Below are positions 53,993 through 62,326 of a DNA stretch of 64,000 nucleotides, in pieces. Each line of letters starts with the position of its first letter. Position 1 is the stretch's first letter. The DNA comes from Rhodococcus sp. P-2 (lineage in GTDB: Bacteria; Actinomycetota; Actinomycetes; Mycobacteriales; Mycobacteriaceae). Below the pieces are notes generated by a model. That model saw only the letters and a list, made by a program, of their open reading frames with translations. It was not told where the DNA came from and did no database searches. Both the position numbers and the translations under genes were made by a program. The DNA lies in the NCBI RefSeq assembly GCF_016598535.1, contig NZ_CP066779.1, forward strand, positions 1,798,001-1,862,000, given 5' to 3'.

Positions 53993-54193
53993 ATGCCTGC
54001 CTCCACCGACACCCTCGTGCACCTGCACGAGACATTCAACCTGTTCAAGTCACGTAGTCGAGGAACTGATGCGCGCTCGCGCGGCTACGCAGCGGGCATG
54101 ACCCTCGCTTCACTCTGTGTCCTCGACGAACACGCTCGGCAATCCGGAATACTACTTTCGGATTTACCGCAGAAAGAGAATCAACCATCGTGA
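53993..54193 (+). CDS. Small hypothetical protein, 66 aa
   Basis: The product reads MPASTDTLVHLHETFNLFKS, SRSRGTDARSRGYAAGMTLA and SLCVLDEHARQSGILLSDLP. It is mostly helical by composition and soluble. Its stop overlaps the next start (GTGA), so the two are translationally coupled. It shares an apparent pattern with the next product: a helix, a charged loop, G-Y-x-x-G-(M/I), and a second helix. I recognise no family. It lies 43 bp after the 41-aa gene. Confidence 0.62.
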   Translation: MPASTDTLVHLHETFNLFKSRSRGTDARSRGYAAGMTLASLCVLDEHARQSGILLSDLPQKENQPS

Positions 54194-54354
54194 AAAGAAC
54201 AATCCACACCCTGGACCGTATTCAAACGAGACTTGAATCGGAGCTTGATTCCACTCCGGGTGATTCCGAAAAGAATATCGGTTATCGATCCGGGATTTCC
54301 GAAGCTATTACTCATGTAATGGAAATGCGGAAGTCAGTGGTCGCGCAGAAATAG
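54190..54354 (+). CDS. Small hypothetical protein, 54 aa
   Basis: GTG 54190 starts a frame reading VKRTIHTLDRIQTRLESELD, STPGDSEKNIGYRSGISEAI and THVMEMRKSVVAQK. It overlaps the previous stop by four bases. Codon choice is more A/T-rich than in surrounding genes (GAA, AAT, ATT, TAT), which suggests a horizontally acquired or fast-evolving micro-gene. It appears paralogous to the 66-aa product: both have about 42 residues with a central GY-x-x-G motif. Function unknown. Confidence 0.6.
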   Translation: MKRTIHTLDRIQTRLESELDSTPGDSEKNIGYRSGISEAITHVMEMRKSVVAQK

Positions 54355-54374
54355 GAGGCGGATCGATTAGGTAC

Positions 54375-55025
54375 TCACCCCAATAACTGCCGTACACCAC
54401 CGATAAGAAAGACGACCTGGTCCTCGTAGAAGTCGGCGAGCCGCTCCGGCGCGAGCGGCTTGCCACTTCCGCTCCAATCGTCCGCCCGGCTCAACGCGTG
54501 GAGGAAGCCCATCAAGGCGATAGCCCAGCGAGTCTCCATTCTGTCCGGATCGGTAGCGGGAAAGGTACGACGGACCTGGTCGAGCAGGTGATCGCGGAGG
54601 TGCAGCTCTGTCGCCTCGAGGGCTGGATGGCCGGCTCGCGACATCCGCGGCTGCGAGATCTGCGTGACGATTCTGATCCATCGCATCCCCCGCGTGCGAT
54701 GGCGAACGAGCAATGCCTTGTAGGGCGCGGTGACGGCCCGTACCAGCGCCTCGACCGTCGGCGGTGTCTTGTCGGCGGCGAGGGCGTCCACGTTCGCGCT
54801 GATCTGATCTCGCACCGACGTCCCCATGTCCAGCAGCACCGCGGCGACCAGATCGTCCTTGGTGCCGAAGTGGTAGTGGACGGACGACGGCCCGAGGCCG
54901 GCTGCGGCGTTCACCGCGCGCAGGGACACGGCGTCCAATCCCTCTGTCGCAAAAAGACGCTCGGCAGTTTTGAGCAAGCGTATGCGCGTCGCGTCGCCTT
55001 GACGGTTCTGCCTGGAGTCGGTCAT
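54375..55025 (-). CDS. TetR-family regulator of the monooxygenase/dehydrogenase module
   Basis: This 216-aa TetR protein has a typical DNA-binding domain (ATRIRLLKTAERLFATEGLD; LRAVNAAAGLGPSSVHYHFG) and a C-terminal dimer/ligand domain. It is divergent from the LLM monooxygenase gene at 55294 with 268 bp between them, containing palindromes. It probably represses that operon until a substrate appears. Confidence 0.9.
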   Translation of the reverse strand: MTDSRQNRQGDATRIRLLKTAERLFATEGLDAVSLRAVNAAAGLGPSSVHYHFGTKDDLVAAVLLDMGTSVRDQISANVDALAADKTPPTVEALVRAVTAPYKALLVRHRTRGMRWIRIVTQISQPRMSRAGHPALEATELHLRDHLLDQVRRTFPATDPDRMETRWAIALMGFLHALSRADDWSGSGKPLAPERLADFYEDQVVFLIGGVRQLLG

Positions 55026-55140
55026 ACGAACGAGCTTCGCACGGGCTCGACAAACGTCTCCACAGTGGCGAACGCGGAGTCAGAGTGATTCACAGCCTGC
55101 TCTTTCCTGATTCACATGATCGACTTGAAGAAACACTATC

Positions 55141-55229
55141 CTGCAACATCGACGCATAAGTTGTTGTATTGCAGATGATTACAAACCTCCCACTGTGCGG
55201 GAGATTCAACTTATTGGATCACTTGATCC
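55141..55229. promoter_or_regulatory. Inverted repeats between TetR and monooxygenase genes
   Basis: Two candidate operators lie here: CTGCAA (55141-55146) pairing with TTGCAG (55169-55174) across 22 bp, and the 14-bp palindrome GGATCACTTGATCC (55216-55229), 65 bp upstream of the monooxygenase start. The surrounding DNA is AT-richer than the genes, as expected for a promoter. Confidence 0.5.
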
Positions 55230-55293
55230 ATGTTAGACATCTCAATCAGAGCGAGTGAGCCAAATCACTTCCCTGTCGACAGGAGATGTCATC

Positions 55294-56487
55294 GTGTGGT
55301 CCGCATCGTCCATCCGCTTCGGAGCCTTCCTCGCCCCGTACCATCCGCTCGACGCCGATCCCACCCTGCAACTCAGACGCGATATCGACCTCATGACGCA
55401 CTTGGACCACCTCGGATTCGAGGAAGCCTGGATGGGTGAGCATCATTCGACCGGCGCCGAGATCGTGCCTGCCCCGGACATCTTCATCGCCGCAGCCGCC
55501 GAGCGGACCGAGCGCATCCAGTTCGGCACGGGTGTGACGTCCCTGCCCTATCACCACCCGCTGATCACCGCCGACCGCATCACTCAGCTCGATCTCCAGA
55601 CCCGCGGACGACTCATCTTCGGCACCGGTCCGGGCAAGATCCCCCTCGATGCGCACATGATGGGCATCAACCCGTCGGACCAGCGTCGGCGCCAGGGCGA
55701 AGCACTCGAAGCCATTCTCGCGTTGCTCCGCGGCGAGGTCGTCACTATGGAAACCGACTGGTTCACGTTGCGTGACGCGCGTGCACAGCTGCCCACCTAC
55801 CGAGCGGACGGCATCGAGACCGTGACAGCGTCGACCATTTCCCCCAACGGTTCGGTACTCGCAGGCAAGAACGGCCTCTCCCTGCTCTCGTTGGCGGCGA
55901 GTTCACCCAGCGGCTTCGACGCACTGGATCGCAACTGGGATGTGTACGAGAAGGTCTCGACCGAACACGGCCACCGCGCCGACCGCGCGACGTGGCGTGT
56001 GGTCAATCCGATGTTTCTCGCCGAGACCCGAGCCGAGGCTGAGCGCGCCGTGAGCCGACGGATCGGATCGATGGCCTCCTATGTGAATCGACAGACCGGC
56101 CAGAACCCGGCCTGGGCTGATACCCCTGCCGGAATCATCGATCAGTGGCGCAACGACACGCTCGGCGAGTTCGGTCAGGCGATCATCGGCACCCCCGAAG
56201 ATGCGATCGCGCAGATCGAGCGTCTGATCGAGAAGACGGGAGGGTTCGGCACGTTCCTGATCCTTCACGTCGACATGGCGAGCTGGGAGGACACCAAACG
56301 CAGCTACGAATTGTTCGCCTCCGAGGTGGTCCCGCACTTCCGGAAGCGCAATGTCGGGCGTCAGGCGAGCATGCAGTTCGCCGAGGACAACCGCGAATAC
56401 CTGATCGGCGGGCTGGTCGGAGCGATCACCAAAGCCCATACCGACTACTACGGCCGGCCGGCCGGGACGGGAGCCGTGCGCGCATGA
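55294..56487 (+). CDS. LLM-class flavin-dependent monooxygenase
   Basis: This 397-aa luciferase-like monooxygenase is a clear paralogue of the one at 608-1774 (IRFGAFLAPYHPLDADPTLQ; EAWMGEHHSTGAEIVPAPDI; FGTGVTSLPYHHPLITADRI). GTG 55294 follows AGGAGA at normal spacing; an upstream in-frame start at 55255 would add 13 residues without a site. It overlaps the zinc dehydrogenase gene by four bases (ATGA), so the two act together, probably oxygenating a cyclic or terpenoid compound and then oxidising the alcohol. The substrate is not evident. Confidence 0.9.
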   Translation: MWSASSIRFGAFLAPYHPLDADPTLQLRRDIDLMTHLDHLGFEEAWMGEHHSTGAEIVPAPDIFIAAAAERTERIQFGTGVTSLPYHHPLITADRITQLDLQTRGRLIFGTGPGKIPLDAHMMGINPSDQRRRQGEALEAILALLRGEVVTMETDWFTLRDARAQLPTYRADGIETVTASTISPNGSVLAGKNGLSLLSLAASSPSGFDALDRNWDVYEKVSTEHGHRADRATWRVVNPMFLAETRAEAERAVSRRIGSMASYVNRQTGQNPAWADTPAGIIDQWRNDTLGEFGQAIIGTPEDAIAQIERLIEKTGGFGTFLILHVDMASWEDTKRSYELFASEVVPHFRKRNVGRQASMQFAEDNREYLIGGLVGAITKAHTDYYGRPAGTGAVRA

Positions 56488-57560
56488 GGGCCGTCCGATT
56501 CCAGCAGGGAGAATTCGCCGTTGCCGAGGTGGCCGACGCGCCGCCGTTGGCGCCCCATCAGATCCGCATCGACGTCGTCGCCTGCGGGATCTGCGGCAGT
56601 GACCTGAGCATGTCGAAGGACCCGTGCCGGTTCGTTCAGGTCGCGCACGACGGGGGCTACCCGCTCGCCACCTTCGATCCAGACGCGCCAGTGGTCCTGG
56701 GGCACGAATACGCGGGTATCGTCTCCGAGACCGGTTCTGCAGTAGAAGATTTCACGATCGGCGATCGGGTGGCCGGCATCGGGTTGGCCACCGACACGGC
56801 TACCGGGATCCCGACGATCATCGGCTACTCGAACGACTATCACGGCGCGTTCGGCGATCACATCGTCGTCGATGCGTTCTGGGTCCGCAAAGTTCCCGAT
56901 CACCTGTCACTCGAGCACGCCACACTTGCCGAACCGCTCCACGTGGGCGAGATGCACCTGCAACAGTCCGGCCTCACCTCGGCCGATTCGGCGCTCGTCA
57001 TCGGCTGCGGAACGATCGGACTGGGCGCCATCGTCGCCGCCAAAGCGCGCGGAGCGCAGATCGTCATCGCTTCGGAGCCCTCACCGAAAAGACGTGAGCT
57101 CGCCGAGAAGATGGGTGCGGACATCGTCGTCGATCCGGCCGAGCAGGATCCGATCGAACTGTGGAATCGGATGATCGCCGAAGGCAACCAGCTTGTCGGT
57201 CAGGCCGCGAACGGAGTTCTGATCGCCTACGAATGCAGCGGCCGGGCGGGAGTCATCGGAGAACTGATGCACACGCTGCCGTTCAACTCGCGGATTCAGG
57301 TTCTGGCTGCGCCGTTCGGCGACGAGACGATCATTCCCGTCGTCGGGCAGTTCCGGAGGATCTCGATCAACTTCGGTCACGGTCCTTACGAGAATGCCTA
57401 CGACATCACCCTGCAGAGGCTCGCCGACGGCGAGATCGACGCCGAAGCGATCATCACCGGCCGGGTCGGTCTGGATGGAGTCTCGGACGCTTTCGCAGCT
57501 CTGCGCGCACCCGACGAACACGTGAAGATCCTCGTTCTACCCGCCGGCCTCCCGGAATAG
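56484..57560 (+). CDS. Zinc-dependent alcohol dehydrogenase
   Basis: This 358-aa medium-chain dehydrogenase has the catalytic zinc Cys in ACGICGSDL, the GHEYAG Zn-binding motif, and an NAD(P)-binding fold (ADSALVIGCGTIGLGAIVAA). The usual four-Cys structural zinc lobe is not obvious (KDPCRFVQVAHDGGY), so it may bind a single zinc. ATG 56484 overlaps the monooxygenase stop. It probably oxidises the alcohol made by, or feeding, the LLM enzyme. Confidence 0.92.
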   Translation: MRAVRFQQGEFAVAEVADAPPLAPHQIRIDVVACGICGSDLSMSKDPCRFVQVAHDGGYPLATFDPDAPVVLGHEYAGIVSETGSAVEDFTIGDRVAGIGLATDTATGIPTIIGYSNDYHGAFGDHIVVDAFWVRKVPDHLSLEHATLAEPLHVGEMHLQQSGLTSADSALVIGCGTIGLGAIVAAKARGAQIVIASEPSPKRRELAEKMGADIVVDPAEQDPIELWNRMIAEGNQLVGQAANGVLIAYECSGRAGVIGELMHTLPFNSRIQVLAAPFGDETIIPVVGQFRRISINFGHGPYENAYDITLQRLADGEIDAEAIITGRVGLDGVSDAFAALRAPDEHVKILVLPAGLPE

Positions 57561-57740
57561 CGGTCGATCCTGCCCTGTTGACGTAGGGGTGCCCGCACTC
57601 GGGCACCTCTACTTCGGGGTGTGCAAGCGTCGCCTGTTGGCGTATGCGCTCCGATACCAGGACAATGGCAGGGTTGGCGTCAGCCGACAGCGCGGTGCAA
57701 CGCTTTGTGGCTGCCGCGTTTGTTTCACTAGGAGGCTTCC

Positions 57741-59399
57741 GTGACCGACGGACCGTTGATCGTCCAATCCGACAAGACGCTGCTGTTGGAGGTCGACCAC
57801 GAGCGCGCCGGCGATGCCAGACAGGCAATCGCCCCTTTCGCGGAACTCGAACGGGCCCCGGAACACGTCCACACGTATCGCATCACTCCCCTGGCCTTGT
57901 GGAATGCCCGCGCCGCCGGACACGACGCCGAGCAGGTTGTCGACGCGCTCGTGTCGTACTCGCGGTTCGCGGTCCCCCAGCCACTGCTGGTCGACATCGT
58001 CGACACGATGGCCAGGTACGGACGTTTGCAGTTGGTCAAGAGCCCGGTGCACGGCCTCATCCTGGTCAGCCTCGACCGCGCAGTCCTCACCGAGGTGATG
58101 CGACACAAGAAGATCTCGCCGATGCTCGGTGAGAAGGTCGACGACGACACCGTGATCGTCCACCCGAGCGAACGCGGCCGCCTCAAGCAGATGCTGCTCA
58201 AGGTCGGCTGGCCCGCCGAGGACCTCGCCGGCTATGTGGACGGCGAAGCGCATCCCATCGACCTCGCCTTCGAAGAGGGCCACTGGGAACTGCGTGACTA
58301 CCAGCAGATGGCAGCGGATTCGTTCTGGGCCGGTGGCTCGGGCGTCGTCGTGCTGCCGTGTGGCGCCGGGAAGACGATGGTGGGCGCAGCCGCCATGGCG
58401 AAGGCAAAGGCCACCACCCTCATTCTGGTGACCAACACCGTCGCCGGCCGGCAGTGGAAGCGTGAGCTCATCGCCCGCACGTCGTTGACCGAGGAAGAGA
58501 TCGGCGAATACTCCGGCGAGCGCAAGGAGATTCGGCCGGTCACGATCGCCACGTACCAGGTCATCACGCGTCGTACGAAGGGCGAATACAAGCATCTCGA
58601 GCTGTTCGATTCCCGCGACTGGGGACTGGTGATCTACGACGAGGTGCACCTGCTGCCCGCGCCCGTCTTCCGGATGACGGCAGACCTGCAGTCTCGCCGC
58701 CGTCTCGGCTTGACTGCGACACTGGTGCGTGAAGACGGCCGCGAAGGCGACGTCTTCTCGCTCATCGGCCCCAAGCGCTACGACGCTCCGTGGAAGGACA
58801 TCGAAGCGCAGGGCTGGATCGCGCCGGCCGACTGCGTCGAGGTGCGAGTGACGATGACGGACGCCGAACGCATGTCCTATGCCGTCGCCGAACCCGAGGA
58901 GCGCTACAAGCTGTGCTCGACGGCGCACACCAAAATTGCTGTCGTGAAATCGATTCTGGCTAAGCACCCCGATTCCCCGACCTTGGTGATCGGTGCGTAT
59001 CTCGATCAACTCGACGAACTCGGCGAGGCTCTGAACGCTCCGGTGATCAAGGGATCCACCAAGAACAAGGAACGCGAGATCCTGTTCGATCAGTTCCGTA
59101 ACGGTGAGATCCAGACGCTCGTGGTGAGCAAGGTCGCGAACTTCTCGATCGACCTTCCGGAGGCGTCTGTCGCCGTGCAGGTTTCGGGAACGTTCGGGTC
59201 GAGGCAGGAAGAGGCTCAGCGACTCGGGCGCCTCCTGCGGCCCAAGCACGACGGCGGTCAGGCTCACTTCTATTCAGTGGTTTCCCGCGACACTCTCGAT
59301 GCGGAGTACGCGGCCCATCGTCAGCGATTCCTCGCCGAACAGGGCTACGCCTACCGGATCACCGACGCCGACGACCTGCTCGGACCTGCAATCGGCTGA
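57741..59399 (+). CDS. XPB/Ssl2-type DNA repair helicase
   Basis: This 552-aa SF2 helicase corresponds to M. tuberculosis XPB (Rv0861c). It has an N-terminal XPB domain (ALWNARAAGHDAEQVVDALV), Walker A (VVLPCGAGKTMVGAAAM), the DEVH box (VIYDEVHLLPAPV), motif III (LGLTATLVREDG), and motif VI (EEAQRLGRLLRPKHD). It unwinds DNA 3'-5' and is linked to nucleotide excision repair. GTG 57741 follows AGGAGG. The 180 bp before it holds no gene. Confidence 0.95.
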   Translation: MTDGPLIVQSDKTLLLEVDHERAGDARQAIAPFAELERAPEHVHTYRITPLALWNARAAGHDAEQVVDALVSYSRFAVPQPLLVDIVDTMARYGRLQLVKSPVHGLILVSLDRAVLTEVMRHKKISPMLGEKVDDDTVIVHPSERGRLKQMLLKVGWPAEDLAGYVDGEAHPIDLAFEEGHWELRDYQQMAADSFWAGGSGVVVLPCGAGKTMVGAAAMAKAKATTLILVTNTVAGRQWKRELIARTSLTEEEIGEYSGERKEIRPVTIATYQVITRRTKGEYKHLELFDSRDWGLVIYDEVHLLPAPVFRMTADLQSRRRLGLTATLVREDGREGDVFSLIGPKRYDAPWKDIEAQGWIAPADCVEVRVTMTDAERMSYAVAEPEERYKLCSTAHTKIAVVKSILAKHPDSPTLVIGAYLDQLDELGEALNAPVIKGSTKNKEREILFDQFRNGEIQTLVVSKVANFSIDLPEASVAVQVSGTFGSRQEEAQRLGRLLRPKHDGGQAHFYSVVSRDTLDAEYAAHRQRFLAEQGYAYRITDADDLLGPAIG

Positions 59400-59402
59400 C
59401 CA

Positions 59403-59424
59403 TTTCTGCAACACGTTGCAGAAA
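59403..59424. promoter_or_regulatory. 22-bp palindrome between XPB and the M19-like gene
   Basis: TTTCTGCAAC-AC-GTTGCAGAAA is perfectly symmetric. It starts 4 bp after the helicase stop, but no T-run follows, so an operator for the secreted peptidase gene (start 59502) is more likely than a terminator. A further imperfect repeat GGACATACGTCC follows at 59431. Confidence 0.6.
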
Positions 59425-59501
59425 CAAATGGACATACGTCCAGTTATCTGTAGAGTGTCCCCTGTCACAGTCGTGTCCATCGGCCGGGAGTCACCAGCAC
59501 C

Positions 59502-61580
59502 ATGCGCTCAGTTCCACGTCTACGGGGTCGGCTCGCCGGAACCATCTCGCTGCTGACTGCCGCCGTCGTCGTCGCCACGACCGGCGTCAGTGCTGCGGCA
59601 CCGAGTCCAGCTCCTGGCGCGCAGAACTCGGTGTACGCACTTGCGAACGGCTGCTACGCACTTCGCACGGAGTCCGGTGATTTCGTGCGCCGTGACGGAA
59701 CCGCGTACCTCACCGATTCCACGAAAGCCGCCGACGCCGAACCGTTCCGCCTACACGCGGCCCAGTTGGGCCGTTTCATGCTGTACGGCCCGGACGGGTC
59801 GATGCTCTCGCACGACGGCGCAGACTCCGTTCTCGCCACCTCCGAAGCAGCTCCGTCCACCGACTGGACCGTGATGTCCACCGGCGAGTCCTTCGTTCTG
59901 ACCGCGACCTCGAACGGCCGCCAACTGATCTCGCGAGACTTGATGCTCACGATGTCCGATCCCGGTGACGTTCCCGAATCGGCGTTCACTCTGATCCCCC
60001 GCGACGGCTGCGCCGTTTTCCCCGAAGCAGAAGTGGGTGCAAGCGGTGTTCCGGGAGAAATCGGGCCGAACGGTGAAGTCACCGGATTCATCGACACACA
60101 CGTGCACATGAATGCTTCCGAGTTCATGGGCGGAAACCTGCACTGCGGCCGACCTTTCGATCCACAGGGCGTCACCGCAGCGCTCGTCGACTGCCCGGAC
60201 CATCAACCCGACGGGATACCGGCCCTCCTCGAAAACGTTCTGTCGTACGGAAATCCCTTCGAAACTCACGACACCACCGGCTGGCCCAGCTTCGCCGACT
60301 GGCCGGCGCACGATTCCCTGACACACGAGCAGACGTACTACAAATGGGTCGAACGGGCCTGGCGCGGCGGACTACGCATCTTCACCAATCTCTTTGTCGC
60401 CAATCGGGTCCTGTGCGAGCTGTATCCGAGCAAACGGAATCCCTGCGACGAGATGGAGACCGTCCGAATCCAGGCGCAGCAGACACGCGAACTCCAGGAC
60501 TACATCGACGCCCAGTACGGCGGACCCGGCCGCGGATGGTTCCGCATCGTGAGCTCCCCCGAACAAGCCAGGCAGGTGGCCGCCGACGGAAAGCTCGCCG
60601 TCACCCTCGGGGTGGAGGTATCCGAACCTTTCGGTTGCTCTGTGCGTAACGGGATTCCGCAGTGCACCGAGGACGACATCGACCGCGGCCTGGACGAGTT
60701 GTACGACCTGGGTGTCCGGCAGATGATCGTCACGCACAAGTTCGACAACGCTCTGGGCGGTGCCCGTTTCGACGGCGGCGTCACCGGCGTCGCCGTCAAC
60801 ATCGGCAACTACCTGGGTACCGGGGAGTTCTGGCAATCGGAATCATGCACCGGCGTCGCCGAGGACAACGTGCTGCCCACCAAGGTCGACGGCGCACAGA
60901 ATCTTCTCGCCGTACTCCCACCCGGAGTGACGCTTCCGGTGTACCCCTCTGGTCCGCAATGTAATTCACATGGCCTCACCGATCTGGGCGCATACACGAT
61001 CAGGGGTTTGATGGATCGAGGAATGATCGTCGACATCGACCACATGAGCGTCAAGACCGCCGAAGCAGCCCTCGATATTCTCGAAGCCGCGAATTACTCC
61101 GGAGTCGTTTCCAGTCACAGCTGGAGCGACCCGAGCCTGTACAAGCGGATCTACGCGCTCGGCGGTTTCGTCGCCCTGTACGCCGGGCAACTGGACGCGT
61201 CGGACGAGAAGCCCGAAGAGCGTGGATTCATCGACCAATGGCGCGACGCGCGGGCGATGCGAAGCGAGAACTACTACTTCGGTTTCGGCTACGGCGCCGA
61301 CACCAACGGCTTCGGGCCGCAGGCCGCACCGCGCGGTGACGCCGCCGAAAATCCGCTGCAGTATCCGTACACCGCCTTCGACGGCACGGTCATGGACCAG
61401 CAGCGCGCCGGCACCCGGATTTTCGACGTGAACACCGACGGTGTGGCGCAGTACGGGATGATTCCCGATTGGATCGCGGACATGCGCATCGCTGCGGGAG
61501 CCGACGGCGACACCATCATCGAGGACATGAGCCGAGGCGCCGAGGCTTACCTGCAGATGTGGGAGCGCGCGCGAAACTAG
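59502..61580 (+). CDS. Secreted M19-like (membrane dipeptidase family) protein
   Basis: This 692-aa protein has a Sec signal peptide (LAGTISLLTAAVVVATTGVS, cleavage near SAAA), an N-terminal beta-rich lectin-like or fascin-like domain (residues 45-175) and a large amidohydrolase-fold domain with metal motifs: DTHVHMNASEFMGG (HxH), VTHKFDNALGG, DIDHMSVKTAEAAL and SSHSWSDPSLYKR. This layout fits peptidase family M19 with an extra exported domain. The substrate is unknown. The palindrome at 59403 lies in its promoter region. Confidence 0.85.
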   Translation: MRSVPRLRGRLAGTISLLTAAVVVATTGVSAAAPSPAPGAQNSVYALANGCYALRTESGDFVRRDGTAYLTDSTKAADAEPFRLHAAQLGRFMLYGPDGSMLSHDGADSVLATSEAAPSTDWTVMSTGESFVLTATSNGRQLISRDLMLTMSDPGDVPESAFTLIPRDGCAVFPEAEVGASGVPGEIGPNGEVTGFIDTHVHMNASEFMGGNLHCGRPFDPQGVTAALVDCPDHQPDGIPALLENVLSYGNPFETHDTTGWPSFADWPAHDSLTHEQTYYKWVERAWRGGLRIFTNLFVANRVLCELYPSKRNPCDEMETVRIQAQQTRELQDYIDAQYGGPGRGWFRIVSSPEQARQVAADGKLAVTLGVEVSEPFGCSVRNGIPQCTEDDIDRGLDELYDLGVRQMIVTHKFDNALGGARFDGGVTGVAVNIGNYLGTGEFWQSESCTGVAEDNVLPTKVDGAQNLLAVLPPGVTLPVYPSGPQCNSHGLTDLGAYTIRGLMDRGMIVDIDHMSVKTAEAALDILEAANYSGVVSSHSWSDPSLYKRIYALGGFVALYAGQLDASDEKPEERGFIDQWRDARAMRSENYYFGFGYGADTNGFGPQAAPRGDAAENPLQYPYTAFDGTVMDQQRAGTRIFDVNTDGVAQYGMIPDWIADMRIAAGADGDTIIEDMSRGAEAYLQMWERARN

Positions 61581-61654
61581 CTACGCTGGTGGACGGTCCC
61601 CGCGCGATCGGGGGCCGGTCCTAGATCGTCCGGCACCACCCGAAGGAACTTTTC

Positions 61655-62317
61655 GTGGCTGACTTCCAGTTCACCGTCGACAAGGCTCACGCCAAGTCGG
61701 TCAACGACACACTGGCCGACGTACGCCGCCTGCAGATTTCTGCGGTGATCTTCGCGATCGTCCTCGCCGCCGTCGGGGCCTGGCTGATCAGCATGGGCGA
61801 GGTGTGGTCCATCATCATCGGCGCGGTCCTCGCCATCGGTGCGGCCAGTTCACTGTGGGTGGCGGTGTGGGCGCCCCGCAAGGTGGGAAGCGTCGAATCT
61901 CTGTATGCGAACAACCCACTGGTCCCTGCGATCGTCACCGAGGTCCACCCGCGTGCGGCGACGCTGACCGCGCTGATCGACATCGCGAAGCCGGCCGCCG
62001 GGGCGCCGAAGTACGCGCTCGTCAGCCGCAACGTTCGACTCAATCCGAAGTGGCGAGTCGGCGACCGCATTCCGTCGGTGGCGCTGCGTTCGGATCGTTC
62101 CACCCGAAGCAAGGCAGACACCTGGCAGATGGTCAGTCCCATGCCGATCGAATGGGGAACCAAGGACTCGGCCGTCCTGGCACGAGCGATCGCCGCTGTC
62201 AGCGCGAGCGAGTGGAACTTCCTGCAGAGCCGGATTCCCGACTCCGAAGAAGTTCGCACTCACCCCGATCGCCGGGTTCTGATCAAACCGGCCGATCTTC
62301 CCGACTCCCTGCGCTAG
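61655..62317 (+). CDS. DUF3239 family membrane protein
   Basis: This 220-aa protein has two adjacent hydrophobic helices (SAVIFAIVLAAVGAWLISMG and IIIGAVLAIGAASSLWVAVW) and a cytoplasmic C-terminal domain (SVESLYANNPLVPAIVTEVH; IPSVALRSDRSTRSKADTWQ) characteristic of DUF3239. GTG 61655 follows GAAGGAA. Function unknown. It is convergent with the F420-type oxidoreductase gene. Confidence 0.85.
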   Translation: MADFQFTVDKAHAKSVNDTLADVRRLQISAVIFAIVLAAVGAWLISMGEVWSIIIGAVLAIGAASSLWVAVWAPRKVGSVESLYANNPLVPAIVTEVHPRAATLTALIDIAKPAAGAPKYALVSRNVRLNPKWRVGDRIPSVALRSDRSTRSKADTWQMVSPMPIEWGTKDSAVLARAIAAVSASEWNFLQSRIPDSEEVRTHPDRRVLIKPADLPDSLR

Positions 62318-62326
62318 CCCCAACGG

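Noticed and set aside
57609-59267. 552-residue open frame antisense to the XPB helicase
   Set aside because: Shadow frame; the helicase motifs on the plus strand are decisive.
61595-61620. Hairpin after the M19-like gene
   Set aside because: Stem with several mismatches and no T-run; could be chance in GC-rich DNA.
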